A DNA stretch of 64,000 bases from Effrenium voratum (Eukaryota > Sar > Dinophyceae > Suessiales > Symbiodiniaceae): positions 136,033-200,032 of the forward strand of contig CAUJNA010000458.1 in the NCBI GenBank assembly GCA_963377175.1. The letters run 5' to 3'. Position numbers and translations under genes: made by a program. Below, piece by piece: positions 41,201-53,200 of the stretch. The number at the start of each line of letters is the position of its first letter. Positions within the stretch are counted from its first letter, which is position 1. The notes below the pieces were generated by a model. The model did not search any database, was not told where the DNA came from, and worked only from the letters and a program-made list of their open reading frames with translations.

Positions 41201-44200
41201 GGATGTTTTTGGGGGTGTCTTTCCAGGACGTCTTCGGTTGTCTTGGGCGATGTCTTTGGGGGATGACTTTGGGGGTGGGTTGTTTTTGGAGGTGTTGCCA
41301 GTGTTGCCGTTGTCTTTGGCGTTGTCTTTCGGAACGACCGAGGAGTCTCGGGGAGGTATTTCAAAGTTCGCTGCCTGCCACGAAAGCTAAGACGCGCGCC
41401 CCTCCCAAAGTACTGCGCCTGCCAAGCGATTTGGACGTGCGTCAAAGTGCGCCTGCCACCTTTGGAGCCACCCATTGTCGATGTTGCTTTGGTTGAGGGC
41501 GCACCGCGTAAGAGAGGGTTTTCTGTATTTACACTGTAAGAGGGGCCCTTTGATTTTTCTTCCACTAGGGGGTGGGTTTGTCTCAAAATCACCAGCCAAT
41601 GGGTCCCGTGACGCCGCGTCAGGAGGGTGGCCCCTGCACCGGCCTGTCCGACTATCCCAACGCCACCATCACGGACTACGGGTCCATCAGCGGCGCGGAT
41701 GCCATGCCACTCGGCGGTCCTTGGAAACTTCATTTTTTGACCGCTCACATCAACCTCTTGCACTTCTGCCTGTTTGGGGCTCATAATCTCTCCAGCAGCC
41801 AGCAACAAGGCTGAATTTGCAACTGGTCTGGTTTTGGCCCGATCTTTTGGGATCACGAGGGTGCAGGGTTGTTTGCTGAATGTCTTGGGAATGGGAAACA
41901 TCGCCATGCATTTGCGCCTCGAACGAGAAATGGACAATACGACTTGGAACAAGCGGTTGCTTTGCGGTGGGCGAGCTGTCCCTTGACCGGCGAAGAGATG
42001 CTGTGGGCTCCTCGCGCAAAGTTCGGTGCGTGAATGCCAACCAGGGGGTTGATGCTTGATATAGGGTTCACATGACAAAGAAGAGTGATCGTCGGCAAGG
42101 AACTAGGTGGTGCCACAGTCCATTCCTCCAGACTCGATGAGGCACCACTCCTGGAAGAGCTAATGACTCGAACATGGGCCATTTGTGTCAGAACTGCCTT
42201 ACGCATGGTGAGGGTCTCTTGCTTCTGTATCCTTCAGCTCAGGCAGGTGAATGAAACTAATTTGTGCGCAAAGTTTGACCGGAGATTCTGGGATAGCTTT
42301 TACCGCAACAAAAGATCTACCAGGGTTGGCCTCCTTCTATCTCCTCTTTTGATGCTTTTGCAATTCACCTTTTGGGCGTTTTTAAGGGGAGTCGCCTTTT
42401 GGTGGGATCATGAGGCTTGGGTTCACGGTGCACCAATCATGTGGCCGCCGAAACCGACACTGTTCTATTTTTGGGCGATTTTTCGGCTAGACTGAATAAG
42501 AATCTCGTCCAAAGCTCATTTGTGTAACAAGAATCATGACAAGAAAATATGTGGGCCAAGCATTTGTCCGGCGGTTGATGTATTTTGTCCTGAGGATGAA
42601 GGAGATCTTCCATCGGGGGCCCATCAGCTGCGGTGTGGATGCCCAGCCCTTGCTGAACTATGAGCAGGGCCGCTCGGCGTGAGAAGCTCAACCAGCGTAG
42701 ACAGGGCTCCTCAAATTGGAAACATGGGATTCGTTTCCCGTTAATTTCTTGTTAAACCGGCACAAAAGGGCTACCCTCAAATTGGGCACGCCCACAACCA
42801 AGACCACCTGAACCATGATCAAACCCTGGGTAATTGGAGGATAGTGCGGGACGCTCCCAACCAGAGGTAGGTGCGCCCGCCTTTTGATTCTTTACATGGT
42901 TTTTGGTAGACCATTTCAATATCATATTTTAATCAGCAATTCTTAAAGGCTACATCCGAAAACCGTGCCACAAGGAAATCCTCCAAGTTAGCTGCACAAG
43001 TGCTCTTCCAGCTGACTGAAACGTATCCTATTAAACAAAGCTCAAATTTACCATTCAGATTATATGCCTGGTGATCAATATCGTAGACTTCTGCAGATGG
43101 CTGGGATGCTCAGTTTGGTTCCCAAGTTTGTTGGATTAGCGAAATGAATGCTATTGGGTTGGATTTTTAGCGGTTAGTCTTTTGGGGAAGTTGATGGTTT
43201 GTGCCGCTACAAAACGTGAAACCTTTTAGGCAGGGAGTAGCCATCGAGTTTGGATTGTGTTGTCATGCCCCCCAGCCACATGGAACCTGACTCGGGATCC
43301 CTGGAAGACGAGCTTAGCTTAAAAGCGGGCTTCTGGTGGGTTCCATGGCTCCTGGACGGGAGGGTAGTTCCCCCAGATCCTGCAAAGGGGACCCTGTTTT
43401 CCATCCCAAGCCCGTTCTTGGACCTCCATTGTGGGCCGCCAAAAAAAGGAAAGCGATTCAGATCCATGCAAACCTCCAGTGAGGCCCTTCTTTTCAAGCC
43501 AAGGCATCACGACGGACGAGGGCGAGTCCGTGGACCATGTGGTCTCCGTGGTGGGCTGGGGCACCGACAAGAAGCAGGGCATGCGCCTGCGCCGCGTTAG
43601 GGCAACAAGAGACGTTTCCGTACAGTGGGTCTGTGTCAATATGGGGATCACCCCCCAAACAGGAGGCTGATTGTTCTTGCGGTTTTTCTTTGAAACTCCA
43701 GAAGGGTACTTCCCCTTTAAGCCATGAGGTGGCATTGCCCTTCCGGTACCCATGGCGCCCTCAAGAAAGGCACCAATTTCACCTTCCTCGTGGCTCGAGT
43801 TGGACAACTGGACCATGGGAACTTTTGGGGCTTTTTGGATCGGAACCCTCAGGCATCCTTCGGGGGGAAGCCAGGTCGACCCCAGCTGATTAGGGGGGTG
43901 TTTCTGGGTTTCGTGGGGAATCGGCGCTCAGGGGAAACAACCCTCTGTTCATAGACTGAGGTTGACTAATCCAAGATTCTCCTCAAAAACCCAAATGGCC
44001 ACTCCACGACAGCAGTTCATGTCAGACAGTCTCACAGAAACACATCTTTGCAAGACATGATCATTTCACACAGAGATTAAATCATCCCATATGATTGGTT
44101 TAGGGACCCAACAGTCGATGTGTGATGCTTCAATTTGCGCAGAGCCCCTGTTCAACACCTAGCTGCTAGCTTAGAAGCTGCAAGCACACTCCTAAATGGT

Positions 44201-47200
44201 TTTGTCTCCACCACAAACCGCAAACATGGGTGATTAACCCCTGGATGTTCCTTCAAAGCACCCCTAAAAAGGGACCCTCAAAAAAGGGACACGCACATGT
44301 TCAATCAATGCTTGTTTTTAGTGGGAGGCGACGCGGCCACAGCTTCCCAAGACCTTCGTCCAAGAAAGCAAGGGGTCCTTCTCAGCCCCGCAAACATCGC
44401 CCCGCCAAGACGAAGCTCACTGTAACGTGGCCCCAAGGGCGATGATTGAATCTGCCAAACGAAGGAAGTGCAGGACCGTGTAAGCTTCGCCGGCCGGCGC
44501 GGACCCCTAAACCCGACACCAGATGTGCGCCTGCGCACGCGCGTGTGAGGTACTGGATCGTGCGTAACTCCTGGGGTGAGTTCTGGGGTGAGATGGGCTA
44601 CTTCCGCGTGGCCAAGGGCGCCTTGAAGTTGGAGGACAGGGTGCCAGCGTTGTGGCAAGACCCTGGTATCAATTGATCGCCTCCCCCTACGGGCAAGCCT
44701 TTTCTTCGATTTCGAATTTCTAAGTTGATGTTTGGTTGTTTTTTCAAGAGAAGTCACTTGGGGAAAAACGGACTCTATTCTGGTCCAAAACAATGGGTGG
44801 GAACGATCAGAAACAGATGTCACAGATGTCCCTTCAAAGGAACATGCTGTATCGACTTAAGCTCGTTTCAACTTGTCGAACTGCTGACTTCGGTTTCAGG
44901 AGCAGTGCTCCTGGGCGGTGCCCGGCTCCTTCACCGCGCAGGAGAAGCACAACCAGGCGCCTTTTTCGCATGTCAAGCCCAGTGACGTGCAGCGGATGTT
45001 GGGCTAAAGCGTTAACCGTAGGTGGTCGCTTGTCTTGACTCTTAATAAGTATCCACTTGGGCCACCATTTTGGCTCAGGTGCCGAGGGCCCTGACAAGCC
45101 GTCCGCCACCCCGGTGGGCCTGGACACCAAGGACCCGGAGGTGCAGCTCTCGGTCCTGCGCTGGATGATGAGCAAACGGGTCGGAGAGGTCCGTATCTTT
45201 GCGGGCCGCTGGGTCCGACGACCGGGCCCGGTACACGTCCCGGATTGGGCGAAAAACCTCACCAAGGTGAATCCGGAGGCGTTGGAGAAGGGTACGCATC
45301 CCAGGAACCACCAGGTGGGTGGACTCCCCTGGGCCAGGTACTCCGTTGATGAGTTGAACCAGCAGGCGAAGGCGGGGGACCGACCCTACCCTGGGGACCT
45401 GCGATCCATCTTTTGGGCTGCCCCCCACGATCCGGATGAGGACTTCCACTGGACGCGCCAGATCTCGTCCTGGACACTCCCAGGCCTACTGGGGATGTTC
45501 GGGCACAGCTACACCCTGCGCCAGCTCTGGGGAGTCTGGGAGTCTCTGCCACTGCTGCAGGGCCCTAGGCAGCGGGGCCCGAAAAACAAGGCCCAGAATC
45601 AGACCCGCCTGGAGGGCTGGGAGACCCTGAAGGAGGACGCGCGGTGCTTCCTGAAGGAGGAGGGCCTTCCGTTTCCGCAGACAGGACCGGAGTGGCGATT
45701 GGTCTACCGGGCCATGGGCAAGGTCCTCGCGGCCCGGGCCTTCCTCACGGACACCCCGGCGGAGGTGATGCAGCTCCCGGTCCAGGACGTGGCGGACTCC
45801 AAGGAGCAGATGATCCTGCGGGCGGTATGCGACGAGCGCATCTCGGTCCCGGTGGAGAGCCTCCAGCAGTTCCCAGAGGTGTACAAGGCCCTCATGGACC
45901 GCATTGGAGGCCCGGGGGCCCTGGCGGAGGTGAAGGTCAACTGGCGCTGCAACACGAAGCAGTGGTGACCTTCACCTCCGCCAGGGCCCCCGGGCCTCCA
46001 ATGCGGTCCATGAGGGCCTTGTACACCTCTGAGGCTCTCCACCGGGACTCGTCGCATACCGCCCGCAGGATCATCTGCTCCTTGGAGTCCGCCACGTCCT
46101 GGACCGGGAGCTGCATCACCTCCGCCGGGGTGTCCGTGAGGAAGGCCCGGGCCGCGAGGACCTTGCCCATGGCCCGGTAGACCAATCGCCACTCCGGTCC
46201 TGTCTGCGGAAACGGAAGGCCCTCCTCCTTCAGGAAGCACCGCGCGTCCTCCTTCAGGGTCTCCCAGCCCTCCAGGCGGGTCTGATTCTGGGCCTTGTTT
46301 TTCGGGCCCCGCTGCCTAGGGCCCTGCAGCAGTGGCAGAGACTCCCAGACTCCCCAGAGCTGGCGCAGGGTGTAGCTGTGCCCGAACATCCCCAGTAGGC
46401 CTTCTTTGTGGACGACTACTGCTGGGTCCTCAGATGCAGCAGGGCGGACTGGGACGCCACAGCCATCCTGGCCACTCTTCTGGCGCTGGGAGTCCCGCTT
46501 TCTTGGAAGAAGACGGCGCTCTCCCCGGTCAATACCTGGTTGGGATTCGTGGTGGACCCAATCACGCCCTGTGTGCTGCTGGCTCCAGTCAAGCACGTCA
46601 TAATCCTGGCCACTCTCAAACGGCTGGCCCAGGGGGACATCTTTACCAGCAAGGAGGTGGAACAAGCCCTGGGCCGGATTCAATGGGCTACTTCGGCGTG
46701 TCCATTGACGAAACCTTTCCTCCAGCCCTTTTGGAGCTGGAAGAAGGCCTGCACCACTTCAGGCAGGCCACCGAAGCTGGTTCGTGCTCTGGCCATCCTT
46801 CTGGGGAAGCTCTTCAACCAGAGGTTCCCACTGGCATCTCCATTTGCTCCCACACTTCCATGGACGGGGGCATCTGATGCGGGAGCTGGCAAACAGGCGG
46901 ACCATGCATGGGTTGGTGGTTGGTGCTCGGACGTGCCCAACCCCGACAAGTCCCGAGTGAAGTGGTTCCAACACAGAATCACACCGGAGGGCGAGCCGTG
47001 GGCCTTCACTACTGGGGACCCGCAGCGGGCGATAGCGGCCTTGGAGCTCTTCGGCCTCCTCCTTTTGGTGAGGGCTGTTCTGCTTTGTGCAGCCGGCTCG
47101 GCTTCTCACACTAGGATTCTGGTTGCTAGTGATAACCAGGGAAACGTTTTCTCCCTGCTTAACGATTCCACTCGCAGGATGCCCAATGCGGCCATCCTCA

Positions 47201-50200
47201 TGGAAATTGTGTTAACACTGCATGACCACCAGGTCATGTTAGGACCGTCGCATGTGAAGCGCGACTTTAACACATGGGCGGATGAACTTACTCATCCGGA
47301 CCCGCAATTTCCGACTGAGAACCGGGTCTTCCCCTCAGTCGAAAGCGAATTGATCAAGCTGATCTTCGCTACTTTCCTTCCTCACCCATGATGCCGGGAG
47401 GGCATCCGGTGAGGTGGGAGGATTCCTCCCTCGCTGTGGGAGTGGCATCAATTCTACTCCCATCAGCTGCTGAGGGGAGCTGCCCAGTGGAGCTGGGCAA
47501 TCCTCCCATTTTGGCACTAATCCTTATGCGGCGTAAAGGATGCACCGTTTCGCGATTAAGGTACCAGTAGCACCAATGTGGTGCTTTGAAGAGTCATGTC
47601 TATATATATATATATACATACACGCATATTTATATATACACATATTTAGCATTATATTTAACATTATGTACATAGATAACGATGTAGTCTGATTAAGAGT
47701 TAAACGTAGGCCAACCACCACTTCCAACCCTGCTGCAACTGATCCCTGGCAAGAACTGAACATGTCCTGATCCAATGTGTATATTATATATATATATATA
47801 TATTGACGACAAACGCACCGAACGCAATTATCCCCCCCCATCCCCCTCCACCCCCCCACTCCCCCCCCACCCCGAAACCCTTCCGTGGCCTTCGAGCATG
47901 TAACTCTCGCAGCCCCACGCAACTCTTAAACAGTGTGTACCCATTATATGGAGGGCCATTTTTTTAAGGATTTTTTTTCGTTTTTTTTAGGAATTATTTT
48001 TGTTTTTCAGGGTCGGTGGCTTTTCGGCTTTTTGGCTTTTGTGGCTTTTACGTGGGTTTTTGTGGCTTTTGTGGCTTTTCATTTCGCATCATCTGCATTC
48101 ACAGTTCCTCTCTTTTCGCATCCTCTGCATTGCCAGTTCCGCTGCGGCAGGTGGCTTTTTGGCTTTTTGGCTTTTTGGCTTTTTGGCTTTTTGGCTTTTG
48201 GCGGCTTTCTGGCTTTGGCTTTTCGCATCCTGATGCTTTCCCAGTTGGTTTTTGGCCTTGGCTTCCTGCATCATCAGCATCGCAAGTTCCTCTCTGGGCC
48301 CCCCGCGACCCCCCTGCTCTTTTTTTTTTATTAATATTTTCTTGGCCCTAATTGAATCATCACTTTTTCAATCATCATGGGGGGGCTGCCGCCCCCCCCC
48401 AACCCCCCCGCTATTTGTTGGACTTTTTGCCCCTAATTGAATCATCACTTTTTCGATCATCATGCGACCGCTCCTTTTTAGATTCTTTGCCCTTAATTTT
48501 TCGATCATCATGGGGGGGGCTGCCGCCCCCCCCAACCCCCCCGCAATTTTTTTAGACTTTTTGCCCCTGATTGAATCATCACTTTTTCGATCATCATGGG
48601 GGGGGCTGCCGCCCGCCCCAACCCCCCCGCGCCTTTAATTGAATCATCATTTTTTCAATCATCATGGAGGGAATTGCCCGCCCCCCCCCCCCCCTCCGCT
48701 ACGTTTTAGGTGTTTTACAGGGATTAGTTTGCCCGTGTTTGAATCCTCTTGTACCATGAGGCCTTGCCGCAGAGGAACTGATGACCCCCGGCTGCTTTTT
48801 TAATATTTATTGTCCCTTTTTGAATCATCACTTCTTCAATCATCATGGGGGGGCTGCCGCCCCCCCCAACCCCCCCGCTATTTGTTGGACTTTTTGCCCC
48901 NNNNNNNNNNNNNNNNNNNNNNNNNNNNNNNNNNNNNNNNNNNNNNNNNNNNNNNNNNNNNNNNNNNNNNNNNNNNNNNNNNNNNNNNNNNNNNNNNNNN
49001 GGACCAGTGACCAGCCACGCCTTTATCTCAAGCAATCGCCCACAACCACGACTTTGACGTCACTGGTCAAGTGGGCCAATCACCCGTCCCGGCTTAACGG
49101 CAACAAGTCATTAGATTCCATGGCGACGCAGCTCCTTCAAGCGCGTCAACGCATGCCGAAAGGTGACGCACCTACTCTCGGGGCGATGGCGGCTTCGTGG
49201 GAACTGGAGCCCGGCTATCTCACCAAGCTCACTGAGAAGGCATTGAGTCACCTCATCGTGACCGCTCGCCTACTCAGCTGATGAGCAGGCATCTTAACGA
49301 CCTTCGTTCTCTTATGAGCCCGGAGCGGCAACCGTGTCACGGATGAGTCAAGGTTAAAACTCGTCCGTCATCTTTCTGCGTTGCATCAGTTTGATCTTGT
49401 GCTTGGTTGTGCTTGCATTGCCTTGTGCGTGATTGTCTGTGCAGCTTGTATCCATGTCGCCGCCTTATGGTAGATTTCATTGGTTGCATTTTCACCATGT
49501 TGGATGAGCTTCGCCGCTGTGGAATCTATGATGATGTTGCACAATGGCAGTCTCTGGGCAACTTTTTACACTCGTTGACCATGTTCTCTACGTGCTGGCA
49601 ATACTGCTTCCCTGGACTACCACCACCGTCGATACCAGCTGATGAGTACGAATCAATCACATAACTACCGTGGTTGGGCCTCATTCTGGAAGTCTTTGTT
49701 GTGGTCCGGATTGCCCTTCAGATTCCGAATCACGCTATGTCACACTCTCAACACACTGTGGCCAACAGGTATGAGATTCATAGATGTCGGTGCACTGCCT
49801 ATTTATTGATCAGTTTCTTACAACGTCTCATTTCCCAAGATCATGGCTACTTTCCGCCGTTCTTTGAAGTCCTTCACTTCTACAAGGCTTCTCTCTTGTG
49901 TGAAACTATGCACTCCACTTTTGCCGACACGCGACATCTTCGCTCATTGCGGGCACGATTTCCGGACCTCTATGACTTCATTCACGATCCAGGTCATCAT
50001 CAACAACCGTGCGTCTACATCCGACTTTCCCCATGGCACACACCTTACTACGTTGGTGCGACTGATCAGGATGTTCTACGACGTGAACACTCACGCAGTC
50101 GCAAATTTCTACAGCTACTTCGAGGACGTCATGCCTTCTTCGAACCCGCGCTTCACTACTGGAAGCGATCCAATACTTACTGGCTCTTCTGTGCTGTTCC

Positions 50201-53200
50201 GGTTGAGATCAAACTTCCCGTTTCCTCGGTTTGGGTCCAGGAAAGCAAATGGCAATACCTGCTACGCCCGCATTTGAATGCACCCTGGGTACACAGACTT
50301 CTGCGAAAGGTTTCCGGGAACACCTCGTTGATTTTCGACGTCACTCGTTGTCGTCTCCCACTTCCCTCGGCTTGCACAAACGCTTTCGACGACGACTACA
50401 TCCGGATCTTCAACGGCAACTACGTCCCGACATGCTGGATGACATTCAGGCCCATTACTCTATTCTCTATCAGCTGGGATCCAATACAGGTGCATCGTTC
50501 CAAGCCATGCGTGACCTTCTGTCGGCAGCTTTCCCTCCTACTCAGCTGTACTACTTTCTGCGGCTCTCCGTCTTTGTCAACGAGCCCTTCCGCTCCAAGG
50601 CGCAGAAACTCCTCGCCCAGGTGTTACGCAAACGACAGCTACAATCACCCACCACTTTGACACAACTACTCCTACCGCCTCTACCTGTCCGGAATTGGAA
50701 AGCTCTACTTGGCACATGGTTACAAAGCTGGATTGCTTCTCATCGTGATTTGTTTCCCTCCCTGTTCCTTCCAAAGATCCGGGTGGTGGAAACTCGCAGT
50801 GCCACGTTGGGCGAGATCTACAACTACCGCACATGGCAGCGCAGATGGACTCCTGAAACATCTTTTCCGTGTCGCTGTTTGGACATCGATGATCACCATA
50901 TACACCGAGCACATGGACATGCTGTAATGGTTGATGAGTTCTCACGCATCAATGCGGACATTGGCATGGAAATCATGGCCGCGTCAATGAAGGATCAATA
51001 TTTCAGTGATGTCGACTTGTTACATCAACGTTTCACTACGCAACTTCGCAAACTTGCTCGTCGCTGGCATGTGCATGGTTCCAGTCTTCTTGTTGATCTG
51101 CAGCCGGTTTTGACTCAGTTGATGGACACTCATCGAGCTAACCTTCATGATCGTGCTTATTGGTCATCGACATCGTTGCAGCGCACCGTGGCTTCTCTGT
51201 CATCGTGGGTTGTAATCCCCGCGGATCATTTCCCCTCCCGCGCACATGTGATTTGTCCGTCCCTGTTTGCCATACTGATGCGGAAGACCTTTTGCTCGGG
51301 AGATGTCTTTTCGCTTTGCCGTGAATCCGCAGCATCTTTTCGCTCTGAAGTGGTAACTACGGTACCTTCCCTCCTACGTCAGCGATATGCATGGGGACTT
51401 CGACTTCAAGCACCGTTGCCCACAGCTCGCATCCTTCCAAAGCCGACCAAGGACTGGCAGAAAGCACGACCCATCATTTCATTCTTTCGCACGTGGGCAG
51501 CTCCCTTCCTCACGGTCTTCGGCGCCCTCATATTTGAACTTACCAAAGCTACTTTTCCCGACATTGCAGGTCAACTTTCAGTACAAGAACTTGTCCAGCA
51601 GCTGTGGGAGTCGCTGTCAAAGGCGGATCCCGATGAATACATCCACCTGGTGTCACAAGACCTGTCAGGCTTCTTCACGTCCATTCCTACGGAACGCTTC
51701 CACCAGGCACTACAGGTGCTTCTCCATCGGTACGATCAAGTTGTTGGCCTTCGCAGATCCTCTCAATGGTCAGTGTTCGAAGTAAAGTCTGATCATCGAC
51801 GCCGTATGTTCAAAGGAAAATGGCGCCGTCAAACAAAGATCCCTCGAACTTTTCATGAACAAGATCTCCGGCACCTTCTGGACTTTGTCATTGACAACAG
51901 TCACTTCGAGATCAACGGATACTTGTTCCGCCAAGAACGGGGAGTCGCTATGGGATCACCAGCCGCGCCACCGCTCTGCAATTTGGTTGCCACGGTTGAG
52001 GATTTCTTCTGCCACCAAACAATGTGTTCTCTGCGTTTTCGCATGCCCGATATCGGTGTGATCTGGCATGAGCGCTACGTCGACAATCGTTTCATTCTGC
52101 TTCGTGATTCAGCCCCACACTCGCCCGTGCTCATGAATTTTCTTTCCCTGGAATTTTATCGCCCACCAGTGATGCTTGAGGTTCAACATGATGACAAAGT
52201 GCTGGGCTATCGATGTGATTCTTCTTCCAGAACTATTACACCACAGCTACCTGATCATCCCTCCCAAATCAAAGGAATTCGGAGTGCCAATGATCAGATG
52301 TTTACTTTTTCTTCCTGGTCTTCTCGCTCCTGGCTCATCATACGTGGTGCACAACCTGCGGTTCAGCAACAGCAAGGACTTAACGCTCTCAAGCGCCTTT
52401 ATGAGGCCAAAGGTTTCGACCCCCACCTTCTCCGTGACGTTCGGCGTCGACTCGGGACAAAATCTGCATGTGAGCTTGTCATGTTGTCTCTTCTTGCGCA
52501 CGCTTGTGATTGTTGTTGATGTATTGCGTTGTGTCTGCATGCAGCCGGCTCAGAACCATGGCGGAGTACACGGTCACCAGTCTCTTACGCTCAGACGGAT
52601 CAGTGCAAACTACGAGCCGCGTGACGCTGGAGCACCTTCCCAACTTCATCAACGGCAATGAGATGCAAATGTTCATCCGGACACACGGACTAGCACACCA
52701 GCAAAGTGTACAATCCCACGGCCCATCCCGTGACGTTCCGGCACTTGGATCCGAGGCCAACATCCGAGCGGTACGCAATCACACCGGAAGGTCACGTTCG
52801 CGCTCACCCAGGTCCCGTCATTCCCGGATCAAGCTCACCCCAGGCCCACAGGGAAAGTCAGATGAAGAGGAGGACTGGGGTGAATGGAAAAGTGATGGGA
52901 GGCGTGCTCATAGTGATCAAAGGAGGCCCCGCTCGCCTCCGTTGCCTCCCGCTCAAGTCAGTCCATCCGAGAACCGCACTGTGCTGCTGCCTCTCTCAGT
53001 TCGACAGCATGTACCCGATTTTGGCAGTCATCGCTTCAAGCTGCGCACTGGTTGCCGGGTCGAGGAAATTGCTTGCCCTCGATTGCCGCCTTAGTATTTC
53101 CTGAACCTGAGCAGTGGAAGAAATCGTGGGAGACGGTCTACAGGAGCCTCATGCCGCATCGCCGCAGCATCATCGAAGATGAGCAGCGGGTCAAGTCCAA

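Larger units (their letters stand above)
44998..47598 (+). mobile_element. Rearranged RT/RNase H retroelement inserted in intron 10 of copy 4
   Basis: This 2.6-kb segment replaces the start of the intron 10 TA microsatellite: array sequence stops at GCAGCGGATGT (44998) and resumes with TATATATA at 47599. A 4-bp ATGT occurs on both sides and could be a target duplication, but it is too short to be sure. The segment contains a spliced-leader-like sequence, an open frame of unknown function, a large palindrome, and the C-terminal part of an RT followed by RNase H. The sequence CCATTTTGGC occurs near both ends (45065 and 47507). The type resembles RT-RNase H (DIRS-like or LTR-like) elements; I cannot place it further. 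Confidence 0.75.

Noticed and set aside
45937..46683. Minus-strand frame of 248 codons with the same protein segment as the plus-strand ORF.
   Set aside because: It is the reverse arm of the palindrome, not an independent gene.
49267..49300. CTGATGAG core suggesting a hammerhead ribozyme.
   Set aside because: No GAAA core and no matching stems; the nearby perfect-looking hairpin (49339-49368) is not a hammerhead.
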